A DNA stretch of 64,000 nucleotides from Rhizobium sp. C4 (lineage in GTDB: Bacteria > Pseudomonadota > Alphaproteobacteria > Rhizobiales > Rhizobiaceae), in contig NZ_JAJNCX010000011.1 of NCBI RefSeq assembly GCF_021026315.1, positions 1 through 64,000 of the forward strand, written 5' to 3'. Numbering within the stretch: position 1 is the first letter of the stretch; each line of letters starts with the position of its first letter. A program made the translations under genes and the position numbers. The notes beneath the pieces are model-generated. The model did not search any database and was not told the DNA's origin. It worked only from the letters and a program-made list of their open reading frames with translations. This document shows, piece by piece, positions 48,869 through 57,860 of the stretch.

Positions 48869-49987
48869 ATGTCGACACTTCAAGGCGACCTGTTGCACAC
48901 GGTCGAGACCGGCTCCATTTCGGCAGGCCGGCGTTTCTGGGGCCATGCGGCCCTGTGGCTCAGCGCGGCCTGGCTTGTGGCCTCCTTCGTGCTGCAGGCC
49001 TCGCATGATCTCGGCTGGACCGAGATCGGTTTCCAGACCTGGCGGCCTGTTCTCTATGCCTATTTCATCTGGGCGGTGTTTCTTTGCGTCACGCGCGTGG
49101 TGATCTACGGCGAGTCGGGCAAGAAGGCGCTCTTCGTTCTGCCGGCGGCTTTGTTCGTCGTGTCCATGGTGGTGTTTCCGCTTCTCTTCGCGCTCTGGGT
49201 CGGATTTTCGGACTGGAACCTTGCCTCGCCGACGGGCCGGCAGTTCAACGGGATCGACAATCTGCGCCACATGCTGACCGATCCGTTCTATCTCAATGCC
49301 CTCATCAACATGGTGTTCTACACGCTGGCGATCGTGGTCGAATATGCCATCGCCTTCGGTCTCGCCCTGCTCCTGAACCAGGAGATCGTCGCCCGCAAGT
49401 TCTGGCGCGTCACCTTCCTCCTGCCGCTGATGCTCTCGCCGGTGGCGGTGAGCTGGATGGTCGGCAAGTCGATGCTGGAAACGCGCTTCGGCCCGGTCGC
49501 GCGGCTTGCCCGCTGGCTCGGCTGGGAAAATCCGTCCTTCTTCGGTGATCCGCTGACTGCCAAGATCACGATCATGCTGATGGATGCCTGGACCTTCATT
49601 CCCTTCATGATGATCATGCTGCTCGCCGGCCTGCAGTCGCTGTCGCGCGAAGTGCTGGAAGCGGCGGAAGTGGATGGCGCCACCAAATGGCAGCGTTTCT
49701 GGGAGGTCATCTTCCCGCTGATGCTGCCCGTTTCGGTGACGGCCGTCATGATCCGCATTATCTTCAAGCTGAAGCTCGCCGACATCATCATCACGGTGAC
49801 GGCCGGTGGGCCGGGCGGGGCGACGGATTCCGTCACCAGCTTCATCTACCGCGAATATCGCGACCGCTCGAATGTCGGTTATGGCACGCTTCTGGCGCTC
49901 GTTTATCTGGTGATCATCGTCGTTGGCATGACCGGGCTGATGAACCTTGCCGACCGCATCGTCAAGCGCATGACGGGGAGACTCTGA
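48869..49987 (+). CDS. Sugar ABC transporter permease (MalF/UgpA-like) with extra N-terminal helices
   Basis: 372 residues from ATG 48869 with GGGGA at good spacing (ATG 48854 is an alternative). Two additional hydrophobic segments (about 25-45 and 55-75) precede the usual six-helix core, which begins near LFVLPAALFVVSMVVFP. Docking loop LEAAEVDGATKWQRFWEVIFP near 278. Its stop overlaps the next permease start by one base (TGATG). It forms the channel with that protein and is powered by the divergent MalK-like ATPase. Confidence 0.89.
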   Translation: MSTLQGDLLHTVETGSISAGRRFWGHAALWLSAAWLVASFVLQASHDLGWTEIGFQTWRPVLYAYFIWAVFLCVTRVVIYGESGKKALFVLPAALFVVSMVVFPLLFALWVGFSDWNLASPTGRQFNGIDNLRHMLTDPFYLNALINMVFYTLAIVVEYAIAFGLALLLNQEIVARKFWRVTFLLPLMLSPVAVSWMVGKSMLETRFGPVARLARWLGWENPSFFGDPLTAKITIMLMDAWTFIPFMMIMLLAGLQSLSREVLEAAEVDGATKWQRFWEVIFPLMLPVSVTAVMIRIIFKLKLADIIITVTAGGPGGATDSVTSFIYREYRDRSNVGYGTLLALVYLVIIVVGMTGLMNLADRIVKRMTGRL

Positions 49988-50898
49988 TGGCAGCCATCGA
50001 TTTCGACAAATTCGCCCGCCGTCAGCGCGCCCGCTGGTGGGCCATGCGCTTCGTCGTGTACGGGCTTCTGATCACCTGGGCTGTGGTCAGCATCTTCCCG
50101 CTGTTCTGGACGGTGTCGACCTCGTTCAAGACGGCCCCGGATGTGATGAAGGGCAACATGATCCCCTGGCTCGAATTCGCGCCAAGCTGGCTCGGCTGGC
50201 GCTCGCTCGGCCTCTCGCCGGAAGCGCTGTTCCAGACCTCGACCGTGCGCGACGAGTTCATGCATCGCCTGTTCAACAGCGCCATCATTTCCGTGACTGC
50301 TTCGGCGCTCGCCGTCTTCTTAGGGTCGCTTGCGGCTTACGGGCTCAGCCGCTTCTCCTACAAGTTCGGCCATATGCGCAATTCCGACATTTCCTTCTTC
50401 TTCCTGTCACAGCTCATCATGCCCCCGGTCGTGCTCGCCCTGCCGTTCCTAGTGCTCTACAAGCAGCTGGCGCTGCTTGACACCTATAGCGGCCTGATCG
50501 CGGTCTATACGCTGATGGTGCTGCCGATCGTCGTCTGGATCATGCGCGATCAGTTCGCGACGGTTCCGGTGGAACTGGAAGAGGCGGCGCTGGTCGATGG
50601 CCTCTCCATCTGGGGTGCGTTCAGCCGCATCATCGTGCCGCTGGTCCTGCCCGGCATGGTTGCCGCCTTCATTCTGGCGCTCATTCTCTGCTGGAACGAA
50701 TATTTCTTCGCGGCGCTGCTGACCTCGACCAATACCAACACGTTGCCCGTGATGATCGCCAGCCAGACCGGCAGTCAGGGGATCAACTGGTGGTCGATGG
50801 CTGCTCTGTCCACAGCCGGCATCCTGCCTCTTGTATTCGTCGGCGTCCTGCTCGAAAAACACATCATCGCAGGCATGACCGCCGGCGCGGTGAAATAG
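49987..50898 (+). CDS. Sugar ABC transporter permease (MalG/UgpE-like)
   Basis: 303 residues from ATG 49987; a long frame upstream in the same phase lies inside the other permease. First helix at about 22-45 (VYGLLITWAVVSIFPLFWTV), docking loop LEEAALVDGLSIWGAFSRIIVP near 200, then the WNEYFFAALLTS segment typical of MalG-type permeases. It is coupled to the upstream permease and followed after 15 bases by the LacI regulator. Confidence 0.91.
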   Translation: MAAIDFDKFARRQRARWWAMRFVVYGLLITWAVVSIFPLFWTVSTSFKTAPDVMKGNMIPWLEFAPSWLGWRSLGLSPEALFQTSTVRDEFMHRLFNSAIISVTASALAVFLGSLAAYGLSRFSYKFGHMRNSDISFFFLSQLIMPPVVLALPFLVLYKQLALLDTYSGLIAVYTLMVLPIVVWIMRDQFATVPVELEEAALVDGLSIWGAFSRIIVPLVLPGMVAAFILALILCWNEYFFAALLTSTNTNTLPVMIASQTGSQGINWWSMAALSTAGILPLVFVGVLLEKHIIAGMTAGAVK

Positions 50899-50913
50899 CG
50901 GCAGTGAGTGCAC

Positions 50914-51918
50914 ATGGACAAGATACCCACAGTCAAGGATGTCGCCCTGCGGGCGGGCGTGTCTGTGGGGACGGTGTCGCGGGTGCTGGCCGGCGAGGTT
51001 GCCGTGAAGACGGCGCTGCGCGACAAGGTGAATGACGCGATCAATGCGCTCGGCTACCGGCCGAATGTGATGGCGCGGGCGCTGCGCACCTCGAAGACGG
51101 ATGTGATCGGCCTGATCGTGCCGGACATCACCAACCCGTTCTTCGCGCAGATGGCGGCAAGCGCCGAGCGGGCCGCGCTCGAACATCGCCATTCGCTGAT
51201 GCTGGCCAGCTCGCATAACGACCACGAGGCCGAGCAGAACCATATCGCGGCCTTTCTCGACCGTTCGGTGCGCGGCATCATCGTGGTCGCGGCCAATGTC
51301 AGCCATGCGTCGCGGGTCAGAACCAAGGTGCCGATCGTCTCGCTCGACCGCCGCTTTGCCGATTTCCCGCTGATCTCGATCAACCATGCCGAGGCGGCAG
51401 CGCTTGTCGCCGACCATCTCTACGAACTCGGCCACCGGCGCATCGCCTATATCGCCGGCTCCGCCGATACCGAGGCCGGCCGCGCCCGCCGCGAGGGCTT
51501 CGTCAATCGCATCCATGCGCTCGACGAAGCAATTGACGTCGAGATCTTCTCCGGCCGGTTCGACTACGAATCCGGCGAGGTCATTGCCCGCCGGCTGTTG
51601 TCGCAGCCGCGCGACAAGCGCCCCACGGCGATTGCAGCGGCCAGCGACCAGCAGGCCATCGGCGCTCTGCGCGCCGCGCGCGACCTGGGTCTCGACGTGC
51701 CGGGCGAATTGTCCATCGCCGGCTTCGACGACATCCACCTTGCCAATCTCGTCGTGCCGCGCCTGACGACCGTGCGCCAGCCGACCGACCAGCTGGCGCG
51801 CCGCGCGGTCGAACTGCTGCTGGAGAAGGTTGACGAACCGGAAGACGAGGCCATGAGCGCCTCGCTCGTCGTTCGCGGCTCGACCGGGCCGCCTGCCGCA
51901 GACCGGACCGCGCATTGA
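50914..51918 (+). CDS. LacI-family regulator of the sugar/polyol operon
   Basis: 334 residues from ATG 50914 (GTG 50908, two codons earlier, is possible). Helix-turn-helix [20 protein letters not shown] (about 7-26), hinge [19 protein letters not shown], then the sugar-binding core ([36 protein letters not shown]). It sits between transport and catabolic genes of one operon. The twin ATGAAACGTTTCAT sites upstream of the operon are its probable operators, so the operon would be auto-controlled and induced by the imported sugar or its phosphate. Confidence 0.92.
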   Translation: MDKIPTVKDVALRAGVSVGTVSRVLAGEVAVKTALRDKVNDAINALGYRPNVMARALRTSKTDVIGLIVPDITNPFFAQMAASAERAALEHRHSLMLASSHNDHEAEQNHIAAFLDRSVRGIIVVAANVSHASRVRTKVPIVSLDRRFADFPLISINHAEAAALVADHLYELGHRRIAYIAGSADTEAGRARREGFVNRIHALDEAIDVEIFSGRFDYESGEVIARRLLSQPRDKRPTAIAAASDQQAIGALRAARDLGLDVPGELSIAGFDDIHLANLVVPRLTTVRQPTDQLARRAVELLLEKVDEPEDEAMSASLVVRGSTGPPAADRTAH

Positions 51919-51961
51919 AACATCAAAGGCCGCAAGAGCCGCCAACAGGAGGAAACAGACA

Positions 51962-52423
51962 ATGCTCAAAGGTATCAGGCCGGAACTCAACGGAGATATT
52001 CTCCAGGCGCTCTCCAACATGGGCCATGGCGACTATCTCGTCGTTTCGGACACCAATTTCCCGTCCGATTCCGTCGCCCGCCATTCGCTCCTCGGCCGGC
52101 TCTTGACGATCGAAAACGTCTCCGCCCCGAAGGCGATCGAGGCGATCCTCTCGGTGTTTCCGCTCGACACGCCGCTGCAGCCCTCCGTCGGGCGCATGGA
52201 AGTGATCGGCAAGCCGGACGAGATCCCGGACGTACAGAAGGAAGTGCAGGCCGTTGTCGATCGCGCCGAGGGCAAGTCCGCGCCGATGTATCCGATCGAG
52301 CGCATGGCGTTCTACGACATCGCCCGCAAGGCCTATTGCGTGATCTCGACCGGCGAGATGCGCTTCTATGGCTGCTTCATTCTGACGAAGGGCGTCATTC
52401 CGGCTGAGGATGTGGCCCGATGA
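51962..52423 (+). CDS. RbsD/FucU-family sugar mutarotase
   Basis: 153 residues, nearer FucU (about 140) than RbsD. Signature [19 protein letters not shown] near residue 19 carries the catalytic His and Asp of the family. The C-terminal part has [25 protein letters not shown] with the conserved Tyr. It interconverts ring forms of a sugar (ribose pyranase or fucose mutarotase activity). SD AGGAGG precedes the start. It overlaps the PfkB gene by ATGA, placing mutarotation just before phosphorylation. Confidence 0.88.
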   Translation: MLKGIRPELNGDILQALSNMGHGDYLVVSDTNFPSDSVARHSLLGRLLTIENVSAPKAIEAILSVFPLDTPLQPSVGRMEVIGKPDEIPDVQKEVQAVVDRAEGKSAPMYPIERMAFYDIARKAYCVISTGEMRFYGCFILTKGVIPAEDVAR

Positions 52424-53349
52424 GCGACCGCAAGGCAATTGTCATCCTCGGCATTTTCGCCGCCGACACGGCCTACAAGGCCAAGCGCATGCCGCAGATC
52501 GCCGAAACGTTGATCGGCTCCGGCTTCTCGCTCGGGCCGGGCGGCAAGGGTTCCAACCAGGCGATTGCCGCCGCGAAAGCCGGCGGGCAGGTCACCTTCA
52601 TCTCCCGCGTCGGCAAGGACCCGTTCGGTGACATGGCGCTCTCCGCCTACAAGGACGCCGGCGTCAAAGCCAATGTCATGCGCATGGATGGCGTGTCGAC
52701 GGGGGCTGCCTTTATTTTCGTCAACGAGGACAATGGCGACAACGCGATCATCGTCGCGCCGGGCGCGGCAGGCCTCATCGGCATCGAGGATGTCGACGCC
52801 AATCGCGCCGAGATCGAGGCGGCGGCGATCTTCATGACGCAGCTGGAACAGCCGCTGGAGGCCGCCAGACATGGCCTCGCCATCGCAAGACAAGCCGGCG
52901 TCACGACGATCTTCAATCCGGCGCCCGCGCAGGTCATCCCGGATGACATCTATCCGCTTTGCGACTTCATCGTCCCGAACGAGGTCGAGGCCGCTGGCAT
53001 TGTCGGCCATCCGGTCGATACCGACGAACAGGCGGTGACGGCGGCGGAAACGCTGCTGCAGCGTGGCGCGAAGACGGTGATCATCACGCTGGGCGGCCGC
53101 GGCTCGCTCTACCACACGGCAGGTCACAGCGAGTTCGTCCCCGCCGTTGCCGCCGGCAAGGTGATCGACACGACCGGCGCCGGCGATGCCTTCCTCGGCG
53201 GCTTCTCCGCAGCCCTCGCCGAAGGCCGTGCGCCCATCGACGCCGTCCGCTTTGCCGCCGTCACGGCCGGCATTGCGGTTACCCGTCCCGGCACCGCGCC
53301 GGCCATGCCGTCGCGGGCGGAAATCGATGCGCTTCTGGGGTCGGCATGA
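52420..53349 (+). CDS. PfkB-family carbohydrate kinase (ribokinase-like)
   Basis: 309 residues. Ribokinase features: GPGGKGSNQAIAAAKAGG near residue 33 (substrate and first PfkB motif), NPAPAQVIPDDIYPL, and the second PfkB motif DTTGAGDAFLGGF near 250 with the catalytic Asp. It phosphorylates a pentose or related sugar at the 5-OH. The start overlaps the mutarotase stop and its stop overlaps the FGGY kinase start (both ATGA). D-ribose-type substrate is likely from the pairing with an RbsD-type protein, but not certain. Confidence 0.9.
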   Translation: MSDRKAIVILGIFAADTAYKAKRMPQIAETLIGSGFSLGPGGKGSNQAIAAAKAGGQVTFISRVGKDPFGDMALSAYKDAGVKANVMRMDGVSTGAAFIFVNEDNGDNAIIVAPGAAGLIGIEDVDANRAEIEAAAIFMTQLEQPLEAARHGLAIARQAGVTTIFNPAPAQVIPDDIYPLCDFIVPNEVEAAGIVGHPVDTDEQAVTAAETLLQRGAKTVIITLGGRGSLYHTAGHSEFVPAVAAGKVIDTTGAGDAFLGGFSAALAEGRAPIDAVRFAAVTAGIAVTRPGTAPAMPSRAEIDALLGSA

Positions 53350-54983
53350 CGGAGCCGGCGGCGAGCATAACGGGCGCTGACGCCGGTCGCTTCGTGATCG
53401 GCGTCGATGTCGGCACGGGCAGCGTCCGCGCCGGTGTCTTCGATCTTGGCGGAAGGCTGTTCGGCGTCGCCAGGCGCGACATCGCGCTCTTTCGCGAGGC
53501 CGGAAACCTGGTCGAGCAATCGAGCCGCGACATCTGGTCGGCGGTCTGCGCGACAGTGCGCGAGGCCGTCAGCGCCAGCGGCCGCCCGGCCTCGTCCGCT
53601 GTCGGGATCGGCTTCGACGCCACCTGCTCGCTCGTCGTGCTGGGAGAGGGCGGCGAACCGCTCGCCGTCGGGCCGTCGAACGACCCCGACCGCAACATCA
53701 TCGTCTGGATGGATCACCGCGCCGTCGGTCAGGCGGAGCGGATCAATGCGCGCGGCCATGCGGTTCTCGACTATGTCGGCGGCCGCATCTCGCCGGAAAT
53801 GCAGACGCCGAAGCTGCTGTGGCTGAAGGAGAACCGGCCCCATGTCTTCAACGCCGCCTGGCAGTTCTTCGACCTGCCGGATTTCCTGACCTGGAAGGCG
53901 ACGGGCGATCTCGCCCGCTCCACCTGCACCGTCACCTGCAAATGGACCTATCTGGCGCATGAGAAGCGCTGGGCGGCTGACTATTTCGAGGAGATCGGCC
54001 TTGGCGATCTGGCGCGCGAGGATTTCCGCCGCATCGGCCAGACCATCGTCGATCCCGGCACGGCGCTGGGCGCGGGCCTCACCGAGGCGACTGCCCGGGA
54101 GCTCGGGCTTCCGGCCGGCCTGCCGGTCAGCGCGGCACTCATCGACGCCCATGCCGGCGGCGTCGGTTCGGTGGGCGTGGGCGAGGGGGCCTTGAGCAAT
54201 CTCGGCTATGTCTTCGGCACCTCCTCCTGCACCATGACCTCGACGCGCGCGCCGGTCTTCGTGCCGGGCGTCTGGGGTCCCTATTATTCGGCCATGGTGC
54301 CGGGCATGTGGCTGAGCGAAGGCGGGCAAAGTGCGGCGGGTGCGGCCATTGACCAGCTCCTGTCGTTCCACCCGCATGCCAGGCAGGCGCAGACACTTGC
54401 GGACGCGGCGGGCAAGTCGCTGCCGGTGTTTCTGGCGGATCTGGCGATCGAAAAGGCGGGCTCCGCCTCGGCGGCGGTCACGCTGGCGCGTGGGCTGCAT
54501 GTCGTGCCGGAGTTCCTGGGCAATCGTGCGCCCTTTGCCGAGCCGCATGCGCGCGGGCTGATTGCCGGGCTGGGCATGGACCGCGATCTGGAGAGCCTGC
54601 TTTCGCTCTATATCGCCGGCCTCTGCGGCATCGGCTACGGCCTGCGCCAGATCATCGACGCCCAGCGGGCGGCGGGGATTTCAACCGGGAGCATCGCGAT
54701 CAGCGGCGGGGCGGGGCAGCATGCCCTGACCCGGCAATTGCTCGCCGATGCCTGCGGCCTGACCGTCATTGCGCCGGCAGGTCCTGAACCGGTCCTGCTG
54801 GGCTCGGCGATGCTGGGCGCTGTTGCCGGTGGGGCGATGGAAAATCTGGAGCGCGCGATGCAGAGGATGAGCCGGGCCGAAAAGGCCTATGCGCCATCAG
54901 AGGCCACGCTTGATCTGCATGACAGGCGCTACGAGGCCTTCAGGCATCTGCAGGCGTCGGCGAGGGCTCTGCGCGAAATCTGA
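53346..54983 (+). CDS. FGGY-family carbohydrate kinase (pentulose kinase / D-ribulokinase-like)
   Basis: 545 residues from ATG 53346, coupled by ATGA. N-terminal actin-like fold: FVIGVDVGTGSVRAGVFDL near residue 17, VGIGFDATCSLVVLG, then IVWMDHRAVGQAERIN near 120, which is the hallmark of the pentulose-kinase subgroup. C-terminal domain with GGAGQHALTRQLLADACGLTV near 450. The subgroup phosphorylates D-ribulose or similar ketopentoses. With a PfkB kinase and mutarotase in the same operon, the cluster seems equipped for more than one pentose or for a polyol entering as ketopentose. Confidence 0.88.
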   Translation: MTEPAASITGADAGRFVIGVDVGTGSVRAGVFDLGGRLFGVARRDIALFREAGNLVEQSSRDIWSAVCATVREAVSASGRPASSAVGIGFDATCSLVVLGEGGEPLAVGPSNDPDRNIIVWMDHRAVGQAERINARGHAVLDYVGGRISPEMQTPKLLWLKENRPHVFNAAWQFFDLPDFLTWKATGDLARSTCTVTCKWTYLAHEKRWAADYFEEIGLGDLAREDFRRIGQTIVDPGTALGAGLTEATARELGLPAGLPVSAALIDAHAGGVGSVGVGEGALSNLGYVFGTSSCTMTSTRAPVFVPGVWGPYYSAMVPGMWLSEGGQSAAGAAIDQLLSFHPHARQAQTLADAAGKSLPVFLADLAIEKAGSASAAVTLARGLHVVPEFLGNRAPFAEPHARGLIAGLGMDRDLESLLSLYIAGLCGIGYGLRQIIDAQRAAGISTGSIAISGGAGQHALTRQLLADACGLTVIAPAGPEPVLLGSAMLGAVAGGAMENLERAMQRMSRAEKAYAPSEATLDLHDRRYEAFRHLQASARALREI

Positions 54984-55002
54984 CCGCCCGATGGGGGCGG
55001 TC
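54982..55002. terminator. Possible hairpin terminator after the pentose operon
   Basis: Eight-bp inverted repeat GACCGCCC (54982-54989) with GGGCGGTC (54995-55002) overlapping the FGGY-kinase stop. No T tract follows. It may also end the convergent gene at 55031-55405. Confidence 0.4.
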
Positions 55003-55030
55003 CGGACGGGGCGGCTCAGGCGGTTGCTCT

Positions 55031-55405
55031 TCAGCCGAGGCGAAGTGCCGGGGCCTTGCCGCCAAAATGGGTGACCGTGTTGGCCGCAAAGAGATTGCCG
55101 CTGATCTGGCGAACCACCAGCTCGCGCCGCAGGCTGTCGACGACAGCCTCGCCCGAACCGGTCTGGACGACCAGCAGGTTCCGGATCCGCGCATCATAGG
55201 TCAGCAGGAAGGTGCGGCCGCGGTGGCAGCCGTCGGCGCTCTCGGCGCAGGCAATGTCCGACTGCCTGGCCTGGACCTGGACGGCGACCGGCTTAGGCGC
55301 AATCATGCGGGCGGCCGAAGCAAGGCCGAAGGCATTGGCTTCGGTGCCGGCCGAAAACGTGACGGCGGCGGCGGTCGAAAGGGCGATCAGAACAGACTTG
55401 AGCAT
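55031..55405 (-). CDS. Small secreted protein of unknown function
   Basis: 124 residues from ATG 55405, after GAGGCAG. Signal peptide at about 1-25 (ALSTAAAVTFSAGTEANA). The mature part has two cysteines (IACAESADGCHRG) and a C-terminal region predicted mostly as beta-strand (RNLLVVQTGSGEAVVDSLRRE, LVVRQISGNLFAANTV). I do not recognise the family. It stands alone, convergent with the FGGY kinase gene. Its promoter lies in the long non-coding stretch after 55406. Confidence 0.7.
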   Translation of the reverse strand: MLKSVLIALSTAAAVTFSAGTEANAFGLASAARMIAPKPVAVQVQARQSDIACAESADGCHRGRTFLLTYDARIRNLLVVQTGSGEAVVDSLRRELVVRQISGNLFAANTVTHFGGKAPALRLG

Positions 55406-55796
55406 CTCTGCCTCGTTTCTGGATGCCTCGGAGAGCATCGCTTGGGTAACCAGGGTTTCTGTGTTGAGAAGACCCTAGCAAGGACAGTTTGAATGCGGCT
55501 TAAGCCGTTTGTTAAAATTCGAACGATCGCGCAGTTTCTGTCTCAAAAGAGGCCAGCGTGCCGAGCGGCGAAGCGGCGCGGCAAGCGGCTCGCTTCATCA
55601 CGACACACCACGAAATCCTCCCTGTGGCACATGCCGTACGATCTGCCGGTCGCTTTCTCTGCAGGCATGAAAGCGGTGTTGAAAGCCCAAGAGTTCAGTC
55701 AGTCTCCAGAAGATGGAGAAATGTTCCATAATACATCTTTCGAAACCTGGGCATGCGGTTGGGTGGGTTCAAGGATGAACTGCGACTTGCGAATGA
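55406..55796. other. Non-coding stretch upstream of secreted-protein gene
   Basis: About 390 bp with lower GC than the neighbours and no frame with both ribosome site and coding character on either strand. It carries the promoter for the gene at 55031-55405. No repeat of note was seen. It runs into the gene remnant at 55797-56018. Confidence 0.45.
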
Positions 55797-56018
55797 TGGT
55801 ACATCTGCTTCCAATTTGCGCTGAGAGGCCTGCGCAGACCCGATTGTCTGGTCGAGCAGGCGGTGGATGCCTGCCTGGACGGAACGATGCAGGAGGCGGA
55901 GGCCCTGCTGCTCAAGCGCTTCGGCACGATCACGGTGGCCGATATCGCTGATGACTTCGACCTGAGGCTGGCGAGCCATCTCGCCGGGTTGGACGTGGTC
56001 CGCAGCTGCACGCAATAG
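55797..56018 (+). pseudogene. Probable gene remnant (C-terminal fragment, no start)
   Basis: A frame opening after TGA at 55794 and ending at TAG 56016 has coding-like composition in its last 60 codons (RPDCLVEQAVDACLDGTMQE, then LLLKRFGTITVADIADDFDL, RLASHLAGLDVVRSC). There is no ATG or GTG with a ribosome site at its head, and the region before it is non-coding. It looks like the tail of a gene whose 5' part is lost. The parent family is not recognised. Chance coding-like composition in GC-rich DNA is the alternative. Confidence 0.4.
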
Positions 56019-56122
56019 CGGGCGCCATTCTGTCCGCACGTCTTTCCGCCATCCCTGGATTTCCGGCGGACCTGCGACATTTCGCGCGGGTGCGGATGGG
56101 GGCTTCAAATCCGAATGTCCGG

Positions 56123-56159
56123 ATTGTATGCATCGTGTATGGATATCAATGCATACAAT
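56123..56159. promoter_or_regulatory. MocR-type operator (11-bp inverted repeat)
   Basis: ATTGTATGCAT (56123-56133) and ATGCATACAAT (56149-56159) are exact inverted copies, centres 26 bp apart, just before the MocR gene. Similar paired sites are used by PdxR/MocR proteins for autoregulation. Placing the operator here makes ATG 56128, which lies inside it, an unlikely start. Confidence 0.72.
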
Positions 56160-56172
56160 ATCGGCTAGGGCC

Positions 56173-57549
56173 ATGTGGAATGCGCGCATTGTCGGCGATG
56201 GCCGGCTGAAATATGTTGGTCTGGCAGATGCTCTGGAAGAGGACATCCGGGCGGGCAGGCTTGCCTCGGGCGAGCGCTTGCCGCCGCAACGTTCTATTGC
56301 CGAGGCGCTTGGCGTCGACCTGACGACGGTGACCCGGGCCTTCAACGAGGCACACCGCCGCGGGCTGATCGAAGCGCAGATCGGCCGGGGGACCTTCGTC
56401 AGGGACCACGCGGGCCCGCGCGCTTCGAAGGCGCGCCCCGCCGCACTCGATCTCGGCATGAACATTCCCTGCCAGCCGCAGATCATCGATTTTCAGCGGC
56501 TGATCCCCAAGGGCGTCGCTGAGGTGCTGGCGAGCAGCAAGGGGTTGATGAACCTGCATTATCAGGACAGTGCAGGTGCCGAGCCCGACCGGCAGGCGGG
56601 AACCCGTTGGCTCCGGCAGCGGATCGAGACCGTGGATTTCGATCGCGTCGTCGTGGCGGCCGGCGCCCAGAGTGCGCTTTATGCGGTCTGCGAGCTCCTG
56701 CTGTCGCGCGGTGAGGCCATCGCCGCCGGCGAATTCACCTATCCCGGGTTGAAGGCGGTCGCAGCCCAGATGCGCCTCGTCGTCGATCCGATCGCCATGG
56801 ATGACGAGGGGCTGATCCCCGAGGATTTCGAGCGCAGCTGCCGGGTCAGGCCGCCGAAGCTGCTCTACGTGATCCCCAATATCGACAACCCGACGGCTGC
56901 AACGATGCCTGAAGCCCGGCGGGTGGCGATCGTCGACATTGCGCGCCGCTACGGCGTGACGATCGTGGAAGACGATCCCTACGGTCCCCTTCTCGATGCG
57001 CCACTCCGCAGCTTTGCCGATCTCATGCCCGAGGCGACCTGGCATATTGCGACACTCTCCAAATGTGCGACGCCGGCGCTGCGGGTCGCCTATGTCCTCG
57101 TGCCGAAGGCTGTCGACGCGCTTAAGCTCGCCTCCGTGACCAGAGCCATGATGCTGATGGCCCCTCCCCTCATGTCGGCACTCGCCAGCAGCTGGATCAT
57201 GGATGGGACGATGGCGGAGGTGACGGCGGCGATCCGGCAGGAGGCGCGGGCACGGCAGACACTTGCGTCTTCGCGGCTCGGCGCCTTCGGTCGGTCTGCC
57301 GGCACGGCCGGCCACCATCTCTGGCTCCGCCTGCCCGGCGGCCAGCGCGCGGACGATCTGGTCGAGGCGGCGTTGCGCGCGGGCCTGCTGATCGTCGCAA
57401 GCTCCGCCTTTGCCGTCGGGACGTGCCCGACGGAGGCGGTCAGGATCTCCCTTGGCGTTGCCTCCGACCGCGCCGAGCTGGAGGACGGATTGAACCAGCT
57501 TGCCGCTCTTGTCATGCAGCCCGCCGCGCTTGCGCGGGCGATCGTCTAA
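56173..57549 (+). CDS. MocR-type regulator (GntR winged helix fused to aminotransferase-like domain)
   Basis: 458 residues from ATG 56173; an earlier in-frame ATG (56128) sits inside the operator. N-terminal winged helix at about 10-75 (LKYVGLADALEEDIRAGRLA, RSIAEALGVDLTTVTRAFNE). The rest is a fold-type-I aminotransferase-like domain (about 100-450) with YVIPNIDNPTAATM, VEDDPYGPLLD and ATLSKCATPALRVAYV, whose Lys would hold PLP. MocR proteins sense PLP or amino compounds. The targets are not clear; a 77-residue membrane protein follows on the same strand. Confidence 0.9.
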   Translation: MWNARIVGDGRLKYVGLADALEEDIRAGRLASGERLPPQRSIAEALGVDLTTVTRAFNEAHRRGLIEAQIGRGTFVRDHAGPRASKARPAALDLGMNIPCQPQIIDFQRLIPKGVAEVLASSKGLMNLHYQDSAGAEPDRQAGTRWLRQRIETVDFDRVVVAAGAQSALYAVCELLLSRGEAIAAGEFTYPGLKAVAAQMRLVVDPIAMDDEGLIPEDFERSCRVRPPKLLYVIPNIDNPTAATMPEARRVAIVDIARRYGVTIVEDDPYGPLLDAPLRSFADLMPEATWHIATLSKCATPALRVAYVLVPKAVDALKLASVTRAMMLMAPPLMSALASSWIMDGTMAEVTAAIRQEARARQTLASSRLGAFGRSAGTAGHHLWLRLPGGQRADDLVEAALRAGLLIVASSAFAVGTCPTEAVRISLGVASDRAELEDGLNQLAALVMQPAALARAIV

Positions 57550-57602
57550 ACAGCCGTGTCCGACGACATGGCGTCAATCAAGAACCAGGAATAGTCAAAG
57601 CG

Positions 57603-57836
57603 ATGGATTGGGTCCCGATAGTCCTCATTGTGTTCAAGGTCGCCGTGCTGGCCGTGGGCATGTTCTTTTCCATCAAGTGGCATTACGACCAGGACAAGTC
57701 GCGAAAGCCCGTCAATATCCTCAGGGTCGTGCTGGAGGTCGCGGTCTATGTCCTGATGATCGTGATCCTCTTCTCGCTGGTCTATGCGCTCTTCCGCCAT
57801 TTCCATCTGCTGCCCGCCGGTCTCGACTTCTTCTGA
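57603..57836 (+). CDS. Small membrane protein of unknown function
   Basis: 77 residues. Two hydrophobic helices (about 5-23 and 42-65) joined by a charged loop (KWHYDQDKSRKPVN); the N-terminus is short. No known family was recognised. It begins 53 bases after the MocR stop and could be in the same transcript. A weak AG-rich ribosome site precedes the ATG. Confidence 0.65.
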   Translation: MDWVPIVLIVFKVAVLAVGMFFSIKWHYDQDKSRKPVNILRVVLEVAVYVLMIVILFSLVYALFRHFHLLPAGLDFF

Positions 57837-57860
57837 GAAGGAGACGGGCAAGGCCTGATG

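Noticed and set aside
55493-55951. 152-codon plus-strand frame in the gene-poor stretch
   Set aside because: No ribosome site and no family resemblance; its second half is out of phase with the more coding-like remnant frame.
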